From the NCBI GenBank assembly GCA_002422605.1, contig DISW01000001.1:191114-255113 (forward strand): a DNA stretch of 64,000 nt, in the 5' to 3' direction. Each line of letters opens with the position of its first letter. Position 1 is the first letter of the stretch. Below are positions 16,512 to 24,824 of the stretch, piece by piece. Below the pieces are notes generated by a model. The model ran no database searches, was not told the origin of the DNA, and was given only the letters and a program-made list of their open reading frames with translations. The position numbers and the translations under genes are program-made. The stretch comes from Bacteriovoracaceae bacterium UBA6200. Lineage in GTDB: Bacteria > Bdellovibrionota > Bacteriovoracia > Bacteriovoracales > Bacteriovoracaceae.

Positions 16512-17147
16512 ATGATCAACCCGGAAATTGAAAACTATTGCATTAATCACTCAACTCGTCCTTCTCAGGATGTTCAAAGTATTGGAGCTTTCACCAAGGA
16601 AGGAGTCCACGGTAGCCAAATGCTTATAGGCGAAATGGAAGCATCGGTACTGGCCTTTTTGATCAATATGGCAAAGGTTAAAACGGTTCTTGAATTGGGA
16701 ACCTATACTGGCTACTCAGCACTTGCGATGGCCGAACAATTACCTGAAGACGGAAAAGTTATCACCATTGATATTAATAAAGAAACTTCTGCCATTGCTC
16801 GTAGATTTTGGGACCAGTCCCCTCATGGAAAAAAGATTGAGCAAATTTTAAAACCTGGTCTGGAAGCTTTGTCGGGGATTGAAGGTCAATTTGATCTTAT
16901 TTTCATTGATGCCGATAAAAATAATTATTCTAACTATCTTACTTGGGCGCTTAATCACTTGTCAGACCATGGTCTCATCGTAGTGGATAATACCTTATGG
17001 CATGGTAAAGTGTTAACTCCGGGAGCTGATAAACAAACAGATTCTATTATTCAGCATAATGAAACGGCCCGAGATCTTGAAGGTTACGTTAAAACTCTCC
17101 TTCCCGTCAGAGATGGAATGTTCCTCATTCAAAAAAAACAGCGCTAG
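16512..17147 (+). CDS. SAM-dependent O-methyltransferase (class I, COMT-like)
   Basis: 211 aa from the ATG at 16512, which has GGAG 7 nt upstream; an in-frame ATG at 16500 is less well placed. The protein matches the bacterial catechol/caffeoyl-CoA O-methyltransferase family: QMLIGEMEASVLAFLINM, SAM loop VLELGTYTGYSALAMAE, TIDINKETSAIARRFW, DLIFIDADKNNY (metal-binding Asp), IVVDNTLWHGKVL (Asp-Asn metal ligands), and LLPVRDGMFLIQKK at the end. Family members use Mg2+ to methylate catechol-type hydroxyls; the natural substrate is unknown. Its TAG shares the palindrome CTAG (17144-17147) with the convergent small lipoprotein gene. Confidence 0.92.
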   Translation: MINPEIENYCINHSTRPSQDVQSIGAFTKEGVHGSQMLIGEMEASVLAFLINMAKVKTVLELGTYTGYSALAMAEQLPEDGKVITIDINKETSAIARRFWDQSPHGKKIEQILKPGLEALSGIEGQFDLIFIDADKNNYSNYLTWALNHLSDHGLIVVDNTLWHGKVLTPGADKQTDSIIQHNETARDLEGYVKTLLPVRDGMFLIQKKQR

Positions 17148-17305
17148 AAAGTTGGGCCAGGATGTTGATTCCTGATGTTCTCAATTCTTTCTTCCTGCCG
17201 CTGCTGTTCATAGGAGTCTTGGCGTTGTTTACCAGAATCCCAATCTTTCTGATGTGAGGCACAGCCAATCATAAATAATGCGCATAAAATGATTAGACGT
17301 TTCAT
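17144..17305 (-). CDS. Small lipoprotein (53 aa)
   Basis: A 54-codon frame from ATG 17305 to TAG 17144. The N-terminus MKRLIILCALFMIGC is a lipoprotein signal with the lipobox FMIG-Cys (Cys15). The mature 39 residues are hydrophilic, rich in Gln, Glu and Arg (KQRQDSYEQQRQEER), and probably one helix. It ends in the palindromic CTAG shared with the convergent O-methyltransferase gene, a pattern seen at other true gene ends in this window. No strong Shine-Dalgarno is visible. Function unknown. Confidence 0.68.
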   Translation of the reverse strand: MKRLIILCALFMIGCASHQKDWDSGKQRQDSYEQQRQEERIENIRNQHPGPTF

Positions 17306-17478
17306 ACTTTTATTTTAAGACAAATAAAGGCCCTCGATTCTAAATTCTTAATGAAGCATCTCTCACTTATTTAAGCAGTCAGTTAATAAGCCAAAGATTC
17401 ACTCAATTTAAATCAGACCAGTATTCATTTGGACTTCTAACCATTTTAATCACTCCAGAGATTTGCACGGAGGCAAAA

Positions 17479-17883
17479 ATGAGATTAACCAGTTTTGTTG
17501 TGGTCATTGTGGCGGTCTTGTTATTTTTAATTCCGATGATGAATCAGGAGCAGTCTGCTTTCGAAAGAGAGGCTCAGGAAGAATCCCCAATGGAAAGAGT
17601 TTTGGGGGAGGAGAATACTTATAAAATTACTTATGAGGTTGAAAGGCCGGAAGACGAATCAATCGCCGATATCCTTTGGATGAAGCTCGCGGCCGAAATG
17701 GCCTTAGAGCAAAAGATTCCGTACTTCAATGTTCTCGATCAGGAAATCTATACCGTGAGAGATGAGGAAACAGGCGAAGAACAGATGATTGTAGAAGGTG
17801 TCATCCAATTAGATACAGATCCCATGAGAGCTGAATATGATGCTCATGAAATTGAGTCCCTGGTACTGCCTGAACGCCCTTAA
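17479..17883 (+). CDS. Membrane-anchored acidic protein
   Basis: 134 aa with an N-terminal hydrophobic segment (residues ~5-20, SFVVVIVAVLLFLIPMM) that is either an uncleaved anchor or a signal peptide. The rest is strongly acidic (Glu/Asp-rich), with an alpha/beta look in the middle (WMKLAAEMALEQKIPYFNVLDQEIY). A GGAGG Shine-Dalgarno lies 7 nt before the ATG. It is followed after 29 nt by the transglutaminase-elicitor-like gene on the same strand, so co-transcription is likely. No family is recognised. Confidence 0.78.
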   Translation: MRLTSFVVVIVAVLLFLIPMMNQEQSAFEREAQEESPMERVLGEENTYKITYEVERPEDESIADILWMKLAAEMALEQKIPYFNVLDQEIYTVRDEETGEEQMIVEGVIQLDTDPMRAEYDAHEIESLVLPERP

Positions 17884-17912
17884 GAATGATTCAATAAGAG
17901 TGAGAGGTTTAA

Positions 17913-18974
17913 ATGAAATGGATGGCAAGTGTGTTTTATTTATTACTATTCCCCTCACTCTATGGGGCTCCTCTCGAAATAGATGAGACATGGGACGAAT
18001 TCTCAAATCCTGAAATCATGAATTATTATTTTAAGCGAGATTTCTATCAACTCCCTCTGAAGGGTATTGTTAAAGATAAAAACAAATACTGGTCCAGTGA
18101 TTACTGGCCCCTGAATAAAGGGAATATCAATTATCGCTGGTATGCAAAGAAGAAGATTGGATTCAATTTAAAGTCACCGGACTTAAGCGCTGTTCAAAAA
18201 ATGACTATCCCTCAATTAGCTGAACTTTCACCTGCAGAGAAATACGATCTTTTCATAGGACGCTATGACTACCCTTTAAAAAAAGAAGTTGAAACGAAGA
18301 GCAGCAATCCAAGAGCGCAAATCTGGGAAGGGATCTGTCATGGCTGGGCCCCGGCCACTATGAATCATCCGGAGCCTCATCCAAAACTTATGCGAAACCC
18401 TGATGGGATCGAAATCCCTTTTGGCTCAAGCGATATTAAGGCCCTTCTTAGTTACTACTATGCGAACGGATTTGAGGTACCAGATACCTTTCAGATGGGA
18501 CGACGTTGTTTCCGCGGCCGTTGGATCAACCGAGACAGGGATTGCCAGCAGGACCTAAACGCCGGAGCATTCCATATCGTGCTCACCAATCGCTTAGGTC
18601 TAAATGGTATAGGAGTTATTGGTGATTTAAACCGTTATACCCAAGTCTCAAATAAACCCATTATTTCTTACCAATCCTCTATTTTGAAAAAAATGGGTCC
18701 GGGACCTAAGTCCGCTCCAGGAACAGTTGAAGTGGTGCGGGTCTCAACAACCGTTACATTTGTGAAAGATGCAGGCCATGATTGGAGACCGGTGCTTGGG
18801 ACTCGCAAGCAATACTACAAACAAGACAGATACGAATATGATGTTGAGCTAAACGCCCAAGGAATCATTATTGGAGGAGAATGGGTATCAAGTGATAGAC
18901 CTGACTTTCTATGGCTTAAACCGAAACCTCGTGCGTATGAAGGGGTACTTTCCAGATTAGGTGAATTGCTTTGA
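17913..18974 (+). CDS. Secreted transglutaminase-elicitor-like protein (paralogue A)
   Basis: 353 aa with a signal peptide (MKWMASVFYLLLFPSLYG). The core motif WEGICHGWAPA places a Cys at 142, NAGAFHIVLTNRLGLNG a His at 221, and GDLNRYTQVSNKPI an Asp at 238. This Cys-His-Asp order and the 'W-x-G-x-C-H/N-x-W-A-x-A' motif match the transglutaminase elicitor family (PF16683) as I know it, in which the enzyme cross-links Gln and Lys. Family assignment is from motif memory, not a search. A close paralogue is encoded 1.4 kb away in the opposite orientation, sharing KGNINYRW, FIGRYDYPLKK and GIEIPFGS-DIK. A terminator follows. Confidence 0.72.
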   Translation: MKWMASVFYLLLFPSLYGAPLEIDETWDEFSNPEIMNYYFKRDFYQLPLKGIVKDKNKYWSSDYWPLNKGNINYRWYAKKKIGFNLKSPDLSAVQKMTIPQLAELSPAEKYDLFIGRYDYPLKKEVETKSSNPRAQIWEGICHGWAPATMNHPEPHPKLMRNPDGIEIPFGSSDIKALLSYYYANGFEVPDTFQMGRRCFRGRWINRDRDCQQDLNAGAFHIVLTNRLGLNGIGVIGDLNRYTQVSNKPIISYQSSILKKMGPGPKSAPGTVEVVRVSTTVTFVKDAGHDWRPVLGTRKQYYKQDRYEYDVELNAQGIIIGGEWVSSDRPDFLWLKPKPRAYEGVLSRLGELL

Positions 18975-18977
18975 AAA

Positions 18978-19005
18978 GATCCTCCTACTGTAAAGCAGGA
19001 GGATC
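18978..19005. terminator. Bidirectional terminator between convergent genes
   Basis: GATCCTCCT (18978-18986) pairs with AGGAGGATC (18997-19005) around a 10-nt loop. T-rich sequence follows on the plus side (CTTATTTATTTAT) and TTTTC on the minus side. Confidence 0.75.
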
Positions 19006-19014
19006 CTTATTTAT

Positions 19015-19455
19015 TTATAAAAGGATATGAATTTCGCTGTTATCGACACCTTTAATGAAAGTAAAAGGAACTTTATCATTAGAGATGAATTTACTGTAAG
19101 AAGAACAGTCGCTGCCTAGATCAATCACGTCAATTTTCAACTCTCCCTTCTTAGGAACATAATAACCGTCAAGAGTAATGCTTTGAGGCTCAGTCATTCG
19201 ATCAATGAAATAATTTTGTTTGGAAACACATTCATTCAAAACTGTTGTTCCGTTAATATCTAATCTCGCTTTATCTGGGAATGATCTTCCCGGCAGCATG
19301 ATTTTCCAATCCACTGAAGATACACAGCTTATATCCTCACAAATGGTATTCAGTTCTTGAGTGGCACTTGATTTCTTGTCATCCTTGTTGCCACAGCTTG
19401 CTAGTACCACCAGGCCGGATAGCATAATTAAATTCAAATTTTTACGGAAGCTCAT
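19015..19455 (-). CDS. Lipoprotein of unknown function
   Basis: 146 aa from the ATG at 19455, preceded by AAAAAGGATC; the frame is open 55 codons further upstream, but that part is not signal-like. The N-terminus MSFRKNLNLIMLSGLVVLASC is a lipoprotein signal with lipobox LAS-Cys. The mature part begins GNKDDKKSS and contains five more cysteines (TICEDISC, NECV, GSDCSS), so disulfides are likely. It lies between the two transglutaminase-elicitor-like genes, next to another lipoprotein gene on the same strand. No family is recognised. Confidence 0.8.
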   Translation of the reverse strand: MSFRKNLNLIMLSGLVVLASCGNKDDKKSSATQELNTICEDISCVSSVDWKIMLPGRSFPDKARLDINGTTVLNECVSKQNYFIDRMTEPQSITLDGYYVPKKGELKIDVIDLGSDCSSYSKFISNDKVPFTFIKGVDNSEIHILL

Positions 19456-19658
19456 AGTTGATCCTTTTTCTAGAGTTAGTGAACCGCGGGCATCATTATG
19501 AAGAAAAAGAATCCTGTGCAAAGACAGTATGCAGGATGAGGGATCGATAATTCGCTGAATAAAACGAAGAGTGAATTCAATCAACTTCACTGCCTGAATC
19601 AACAGACCAAAGGTATTCATTAAAGAATGTAAATTTTTTCTGAAGAATAATATGATGC

Positions 19659-20306
19659 TTAAATCTCTCCTCCGACCCCTCCACCCACGGTTCCCCCGAC
19701 TCCTCCGCCTACTGTACCATCAACCGTTCCACCATCGATACCTCCTGTAACACCACCAGTTACTCCACCTGAAACACCGCCGGTTGCTTGAGTGTCTTCT
19801 TCAAGGGTTCCGCAGACTATAACAATGGAATTGGTGTTTTGAGGATTTGGAATATCTGAGAAGTTGGCGAAGGCCCGCACAATAATACTCTTCCCATCTA
19901 AATTTCTTAAATCTGCGGGAACTCCTCCCACCTGCAAGTCAGCACGAAGGGCGGTCGTCGTTATACTCTCAGAGATATTTATTGTACGGGTACTTTGTGT
20001 CGGATCATGAGGAATAGAAAAATTCTGAGTCGAACAATCACTGTTAAGAAAACTATAATGAGCACCTGTCACATTTTGCGGGAGACCGTCTATATCAATC
20101 CTTATTTCTACATTCTCTCCCGTAATACTCATGCGTACATCACCTCTAAGACCCGTGAGATTAGGATCAGTAGAATCAAGTGCCGCATTATAAGTTATGT
20201 TTTCGCTTTCATCGCGAGGTCGTGTTTCTTCAAATTCTTCAAACTCTTCATCATAAAATTCACGACATCCCATGAGTGAGAACAGAAGAAGCCCCATGAT
20301 CATCAT
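19659..20306 (-). CDS. Lipoprotein with Gly-rich repetitive C-terminus
   Basis: 215 aa from the ATG at 20306, which has GGAAGAAG 7 nt upstream; an in-frame ATG at 20348 would add 14 residues but lacks a Shine-Dalgarno. The signal MMIMGLLLFSLMGC has lipobox SLMG-Cys. An acidic linker (EEFEEFEETRPRDESE) follows, then a ~130-residue beta domain (DVRMSITGENVEIRIDIDGLP, SIIVRAFANFSDI) that loosely recalls CHRD-type domains. The C-terminal ~41 residues are tandem GGVTGG/GGTVGG units. Such flexible tails often extend surface lipoproteins or anchor them to other material; this is speculative. Confidence 0.72.
   Translation of the reverse strand: MMIMGLLLFSLMGCREFYDEEFEEFEETRPRDESENITYNAALDSTDPNLTGLRGDVRMSITGENVEIRIDIDGLPQNVTGAHYSFLNSDCSTQNFSIPHDPTQSTRTINISESITTTALRADLQVGGVPADLRNLDGKSIIVRAFANFSDIPNPQNTNSIVIVCGTLEEDTQATGGVSGGVTGGVTGGIDGGTVDGTVGGGVGGTVGGGVGGEI
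19662..19784. repeat. Imperfect 15-nt tandem repeats coding Gly-Gly-Val-Thr-Gly units
   Basis: On the minus strand the 3' end of the lipoprotein gene repeats GGNGTNACNGGNGGN-like units with silent and conservative changes, coding about 41 residues made almost only of Gly, Val, Thr, Ile and Asp. Such tracts often change length by slippage. Confidence 0.7.
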
Positions 20307-20400
20307 GAAGCTTCTTCCGAATAATAAAGAGGATTGGATAGGACTCATAGATAAAAACTAACAAAAAAAGAATCAATTTAAATCATAAGAAGTTATTTAC

Positions 20401-21483
20401 TCAATCATCAAGTAACTCATGTAATCGAGCAAATTTTTCATTAAAGCCCGGTGTTCTTTGTATTAACCAAAGAAAATCAGGTCGGGCACTTGAAATCCAG
20501 TCCCCACCGATAATATTGCCGGCCGAATCAAGGTCCAAAGTATACTCGTAAGTTCTCTGCTTTAAGATTTGTTGTGAGCTGCCTAGAACTGGTTCCCAAA
20601 GATTTCTATTGCCGCTGAAGACATAGTCAACGGTGGTTCTGACCTGAATGACTTTCTTCGTTTCTGGTGCTGCATTAGAAGCGGGAGCAAGATTGCCATG
20701 AGTAATAGTTGAGTGATAACTGTAAGGGACATGGTTCCAAACCTGTGCTCCATTTTCAATGTCGGCCACAAAACTCATTCCTAAAAGACCGACACGATTT
20801 CCGAGGACTATATGGAAGGCGCCTGCATTCATGTCATCAATACATTCTTCACCTACTCTCCATCTCCACCAGGTGCGTCCTGTATAACAACGGCTCCCCA
20901 TCTGATGATTGGGGCTATAATGTTCATAGGCATAGTAATAGCTTAACAATCCTTTAATATCTGCAGAACCAAAAGGAATCTCTATACCGTCAGAGTTCAT
21001 CACAACCTTAGGGGTAGGTTCATTATGGTTAGACATTGCCGGTGCCCATCCATGACAAATCCCCTCCCACAAAGACCTATCGGGAGAGACTCTTTTTTCT
21101 ACATCTTTTTTCAGAGGATAATCGTAGCGGCCCATGAAAAGATCGAATTTTTCCGAAGGAGCAAGTTCTGCTATCTCCTGTAAACTCATCCGCTGGGCCT
21201 TGATTTTTGAAGGAGAATCGAGGTTAAAGCCTTTTGGTCTGGGAGCATTCCAACGATAATTGATGTTTCCTTTTTGAAGCGGCCACCAGTCACTGGTCCA
21301 ATACTTACGATCATCTCGAACTGTCGCTTTAAGCGGCAGATGAGAAAATGTTCTGACAAAGTTCCCACTCATAAGAAGTGGATCAGATATGCCCGGCCAT
21401 GGTTTGAAAACTTCCAATGGCGCACTGAACGCACTACTCACTGTTAACATTCCTAAAAACACACCGAGATAAGCTTTCACCAA
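20401..21483 (-). CDS. Secreted transglutaminase-elicitor-like protein (paralogue B)
   Basis: 360 aa with a signal peptide (MVKAYLGVFLGMLTVSSAFS before APLE). It is colinear with the 353-aa protein at 17913: KYWTSDWWPLQKGNINYRW, FMGRYDYPLKKDVE, LWEGICHGWAPAM (Cys143), GIEIPFGSADIKGLLSYYYA, NAGAFHIVLGNRVGLLG (His223), ADIENGAQVWN (Asp241), and a shared C-terminal IIGGDWISSARPDFLWL. The putative Cys-His-Asp triad is intact in both, so neither looks decayed. The QVWNH context after the Asp is closer to known transglutaminase-elicitor proteins than paralogue A. The substrate is unknown; a role in cross-linking or cleaving surface proteins is speculation. Confidence 0.72.
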   Translation of the reverse strand: MVKAYLGVFLGMLTVSSAFSAPLEVFKPWPGISDPLLMSGNFVRTFSHLPLKATVRDDRKYWTSDWWPLQKGNINYRWNAPRPKGFNLDSPSKIKAQRMSLQEIAELAPSEKFDLFMGRYDYPLKKDVEKRVSPDRSLWEGICHGWAPAMSNHNEPTPKVVMNSDGIEIPFGSADIKGLLSYYYAYEHYSPNHQMGSRCYTGRTWWRWRVGEECIDDMNAGAFHIVLGNRVGLLGMSFVADIENGAQVWNHVPYSYHSTITHGNLAPASNAAPETKKVIQVRTTVDYVFSGNRNLWEPVLGSSQQILKQRTYEYTLDLDSAGNIIGGDWISSARPDFLWLIQRTPGFNEKFARLHELLDD

Positions 21484-21542
21484 AACCTCCTTAGTTTTAA
21501 TTGGTGAAAAGCTAGTCCTTAACAGGAGTACTGGAAAGTTAA

Positions 21543-21797
21543 TTAGAACTTAATAGAAGGAGTCCCTTTCATTCCTTTTAGACGCTGACGGAGGCCATCG
21601 GCCCAGGTTGATTTTTTACCGGCAATCATTCTGACTCGCTTATTACTGAAAGGTTCATAAAGATTCATTAAATCTGAGGGAAGAATTTTTTTGGATAGAT
21701 AAATTTTCTTCAACTCGACCGTATCATTGAATGAAAATGATGATGCTTGTGACGATAAAGCGAATAAGAACATAACCATGAGCGCGTTGAATTTCAT
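21543..21797 (-). CDS. Small exported basic protein
   Basis: 84 aa with a signal peptide (MKFNALMVMFLFALSSQASS) and an AGGAGG Shine-Dalgarno. The mature part is basic (ELKKIYLSKKILPSDL, RMIAGKKSTWADGLRQRLKGMKG), possibly helical. It lies upstream of, and in the same direction as, the transglutaminase-elicitor-like paralogue B (59 nt), so it may be its operon partner or substrate; that is inference. No family is recognised. Confidence 0.78.
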   Translation of the reverse strand: MKFNALMVMFLFALSSQASSFSFNDTVELKKIYLSKKILPSDLMNLYEPFSNKRVRMIAGKKSTWADGLRQRLKGMKGTPSIKF

Positions 21798-21876
21798 TTG
21801 AACCTCCTGTCCAAAAATCGTTCCTCGCGGGTACTAGTGCTAATAGGATGCCAACGTTAAGATATAGAAATTAAAA

Positions 21877-21898
21877 GGGGCCAGTTCAAACTGGCCCC
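21877..21898 (-). terminator. Terminator after doxX-like gene
   Basis: GGGGCCAGTT (21877-21886) and AACTGGCCCC (21889-21898) form a near-perfect palindrome. On the minus strand it is followed by TTTTAATTTC, 23 nt after the DoxX-family stop. Confidence 0.85.
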
Positions 21899-21921
21899 TC
21901 TTAATAAGTGTCAAAAAGAAC

Positions 21922-22350
21922 CTAAGCTTTCTTGAAAATAAGGTGATCAAGAGAATAACGGCCACCTCCACGAATCATGAAGACTAAAAACGCTACTAGA
22001 TACAAAAGCGACAACTCTTTAGTTCCGAAAGGATCAGCGCCATGAACGATGAAGCCCGCAACAAACATGGTGAAAGCTGCAAAAAAGGAATTGATACGGG
22101 TCAAGAGACCAAGAGCAACTAGAAGTCCACCTGCAAATTCAGCGAGACCTGCCATCCAGGCAAACAAAACAGGAGCGGGGAAACCCATAGCGGTAACACC
22201 ATTAATAAGACCTTCTCCAGGAGGCAACTTACCAAGACCATGACCGAAGGCCATAAATAGGCCAATAGTCACGCGGAAAACTGTCAAAGCGATTTCGTCG
22301 GACAAAGTCTTGTCTGGATTGGAAGCTAAAATTTTCTTCAACATCATCAT
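21922..22350 (-). CDS. DoxX-family membrane protein
   Basis: 142 aa with four hydrophobic segments. Family features are RVTIGLFMAFGHGLGKL near the start, GFPAPVLFAWMAGLAEFAGGLLVALGLLTRI (the conserved 'aelvgGlLLllGl.tR' stretch) and FAAFTMFVAGFIVHG. DoxX proteins are small inner-membrane proteins, sometimes found with oxidoreductases or thiosulfate/redox stress functions; the exact role is uncertain. A YceI-like gene lies 46 nt upstream in the same direction, a pairing that suggests a shared quinone- or lipid-related role. A strong terminator follows. Confidence 0.88.
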   Translation of the reverse strand: MMMLKKILASNPDKTLSDEIALTVFRVTIGLFMAFGHGLGKLPPGEGLINGVTAMGFPAPVLFAWMAGLAEFAGGLLVALGLLTRINSFFAAFTMFVAGFIVHGADPFGTKELSLLYLVAFLVFMIRGGGRYSLDHLIFKKA

Positions 22351-22396
22351 GTCCTTTTTTTAAATGAATATTTATTAATTATGCGGTGAAAATATA

Positions 22397-23116
22397 TTAT
22401 TTTCCATTAATAAGTTTTCTTAACTTTTTCGAAATGGTCGATTCCTCTTCCTTAGAAGTTTCTTTCCTAAGTTCATCATCACGACCTCGTATATAGTCAG
22501 TATCCGGTATCATGTGCTTACTTGAAGGTGTGACTCCTTTAGATGGCTGGATTTGAAAAACTCCCCAAACAGTGACGTCGTCACCCACTAAGTATTTACT
22601 GCCATCCAGAGTCTTGTTCCAGTTGAGGTTAAAATCTTTCCTATTCACTACAGTCTCAAACTTAGCAAATTTATTTTCATATCCCCAAGTGTCTTTCACT
22701 GAGTCAGTTAAAGTGAAGGTGATGATTGAAGGTTTAGTGATGCCTTTAATAGTTAAATCACCTCTGGCCGAATACTTGTCCTTTCCCACATTTTTAATTT
22801 CCGAACTTACAAATGTCAATTTGGGAAATTCACGTGAATTAAAAAACTCATGGGCTTCGAGATGGTTATCACGCATTTTATGGCCGGTATCGGCCGAGGC
22901 CGTAAGAACAGTAATTGAAATTTTTCCGAATGACTTTTTCGTTTCATCTAATTCAACTGAACCTGAATACTCGGTAAATCGTCCAGTTAATTCAGAAACA
23001 TTCAAATAGCTTACTTTAAACATAATCTCAGAATGATCTTTATTGATGACCCAGTTTGCGCTCAAAACATTGAATGACAGGAGACAACCTAGCACTCCTA
23101 TTAACAGTCTATTCAT
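22397..23116 (-). CDS. Exported YceI-family protein with charged C-terminal tail
   Basis: 239 aa from the ATG at 23116 (GAGGT Shine-Dalgarno). Signal peptide MNRLLIGVLGCLLSFNVLSA. The lipocalin-like YceI domain spans ~20-200: WVINKDHSEIMFKVSYLNVSELTGRF, SITVLTASADTGHKMRDNHLEAHEFFNS, FPKLTFVSSEI, YSARGDLTIKGITKPSIITF and GDDVTVWGVFQI. YceI proteins bind polyisoprenoids such as ubiquinone precursors in the periplasm. Residues ~205-239 are an extra charged tail (DDELRKETSKEEESTISKK). The gene is probably co-transcribed with doxX. A perfect inverted repeat lies 14 nt before the start codon. Confidence 0.9.
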   Translation of the reverse strand: MNRLLIGVLGCLLSFNVLSANWVINKDHSEIMFKVSYLNVSELTGRFTEYSGSVELDETKKSFGKISITVLTASADTGHKMRDNHLEAHEFFNSREFPKLTFVSSEIKNVGKDKYSARGDLTIKGITKPSIITFTLTDSVKDTWGYENKFAKFETVVNRKDFNLNWNKTLDGSKYLVGDDVTVWGVFQIQPSKGVTPSSKHMIPDTDYIRGRDDELRKETSKEEESTISKKLRKLINGK

Positions 23117-23130
23117 AGATACCTCAAATA

Positions 23131-23147
23131 TAATGATTGTATCATTA
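23131..23147. promoter_or_regulatory. 17-bp palindrome before yceI-like gene (operator candidate)
   Basis: TAATGAT-TGT-ATCATTA is a perfect inverted repeat with a 3-nt centre, 14 nt upstream of the ATG. On the minus strand it contains TGATACAAT, an extended -10-like element, so a bound repressor would block RNA polymerase. Confidence 0.55.
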
Positions 23148-23219
23148 CTGATAACACATTCTGACAATGTTTGTACTAATTTAGTGAATGAAACCAAGGA
23201 CAAATGTTAAACACTCGTT

Positions 23220-24734
23220 CTAAAGAAAAGACTGCATAAGATGGCTTGGGATTTTCAGAAGCCAATATAAAGCCTTTTTGAACGGACTTAAACCTTGCTG
23301 ATTAAAATCCTCGCACTCATCTTCCACATCGCCATTAGTGTCTAAACCATGGCTTTCAGACATTCTTAGTTTGATATTATCTTTCACATCATTAGTGAGT
23401 TCTTCGCTACCACTGCAAAAGATAGAGAGTTCGGTATTGTAAAAGCTTGAACGGTTATCCAGGTTGAAGGAACCAACCATAAAAGACTCATCATTAAAGA
23501 CGACTGATTTTGAGTGCGTTCCCCAGGAAGCCTCTTCAATGCTTTCATTCATGAAGTTGGTTTCTTTAGGGGGATGTCCTTTATAGACAAAAGCTTTGAA
23601 ATTTTTAAGAGGAGTAAAGCGTCTGATGGTATCACTAAAGACAGTGGCCACAGGGATGGCATCAGTTGAGGCGAGGCTATTAGTCATGACGGAAATCTTT
23701 GAACGCCTCTGTTCCAATAATTGAGATATTTTATCCGACACAGAATTATGAAGGAAATAAGGTGTATCAAAAATCATTTCTTCATCAGGCTGGGCCTTAT
23801 CTTCCATCCAGTTAGTGATTTCGCGTCTCAGGTGACGGTATTTCAGATCATATTTCTTAGGCTTTAAACGTTCAAAAAATCCCGCACCTTCTTTATCTGA
23901 AGCGAAGGCCACTTCTGGACAGTCATGTTTATCGTTGGAAAGGAGCATCTTCTTGCCCTCTTCCTCCGCAAATTTCAATATTTTATTATGCTCTTCGTTG
24001 GGTGCAAGCGATAGCTCAGCTTCTTTAACTCGTCTTTCGTGTTGTCTTAGATCGTGCTCATAGCTAAAGCTATCAAAGTTTTCACCTCTGTCATAATGCC
24101 ACTTAGCAGGTGGATCCACTTTGCCAGAAGGTATTTCGGTAAGAGAAGAATCCCAAAAACGATTAAAACTTTCATTCATCGTCTCAACGATCTCACCTTC
24201 AACAGTTGCATCACGATCTAAGAAATTAAATTTATCTGAAAGATCAAAATACTCATCAGCAATATTACGTCCGCCAGTAATGGCCTCTTTACCATCACGA
24301 ACCATTAGTTTTCTATGATTCCGGGACTGAAAGGTAGAAAATCTAAAGATACTGGTGGCATTATAGTAGCGTACATCTACCCCATGTTTTTTCAGTTCCT
24401 GAGCATAGTATTCATCAAGTTTAAAGACCCCGAAAAACTTATCAACCAGAATTCGAACTTTAACCCCGCGTTTGGCCGCCGCCACGAGTTCTTTTAAAAT
24501 GATTTTCCCTGAAGTGTCCGTATTGAAAATATAGGACTCAAGATCAATACTTTTCTCTGCCCTCCTGATCATATCGACCCGGGCATATAAGGAGGCCATA
24601 CCTGAGTTTATGATCCTCATCTCGTGCTTTTGATTGGAATACTTGCGGTATGGTTCTACGTCATTTTCATCCGACAGCACCGCCAGGGCCATACCACCAA
24701 TGATGAATAAAATTAAAAATGACCAGTATTTCAT
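23220..24734 (-). CDS. Exported phospholipase D-fold protein (cardiolipin synthase-like)
   Basis: 504 aa with an N-terminal membrane anchor or signal (MKYWSFLILFIIGGMALAVL). The first HKD motif is complete: NHRKLMVRDG with His140, Lys142 and Asp147, followed by AITGGRNIADEYF. The second is THSKSVVFND with His407 and Lys409; at the spacing where Asp is expected there is Asn414, followed at once by Asp415, then GSFNLDNRSS. A ~70-residue charged insertion (about 215-290) lies between the halves. The fold carries out phospholipid transfer or hydrolysis. It lies downstream of a second PLD-fold gene on the same strand. A secreted lipase or synthase cannot be told apart from sequence. Confidence 0.85.
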   Translation of the reverse strand: MKYWSFLILFIIGGMALAVLSDENDVEPYRKYSNQKHEMRIINSGMASLYARVDMIRRAEKSIDLESYIFNTDTSGKIILKELVAAAKRGVKVRILVDKFFGVFKLDEYYAQELKKHGVDVRYYNATSIFRFSTFQSRNHRKLMVRDGKEAITGGRNIADEYFDLSDKFNFLDRDATVEGEIVETMNESFNRFWDSSLTEIPSGKVDPPAKWHYDRGENFDSFSYEHDLRQHERRVKEAELSLAPNEEHNKILKFAEEEGKKMLLSNDKHDCPEVAFASDKEGAGFFERLKPKKYDLKYRHLRREITNWMEDKAQPDEEMIFDTPYFLHNSVSDKISQLLEQRRSKISVMTNSLASTDAIPVATVFSDTIRRFTPLKNFKAFVYKGHPPKETNFMNESIEEASWGTHSKSVVFNDESFMVGSFNLDNRSSFYNTELSIFCSGSEELTNDVKDNIKLRMSESHGLDTNGDVEDECEDFNQQGLSPFKKALYWLLKIPSHLMQSFL

Positions 24735-24824
24735 GAACCCACACCCATACCCTTGTCTACTCGGACAATTGAGGGAGTGATGTGAGGATTATTCTGTATA
24801 CAAGGAATTTTTCAGATAAGGCCG

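Noticed and set aside
19456..19620. 55-residue N-terminal extension of the 19015 lipoprotein
   Set aside because: The downstream ATG has AAGGATC and begins a perfect lipoprotein signal.
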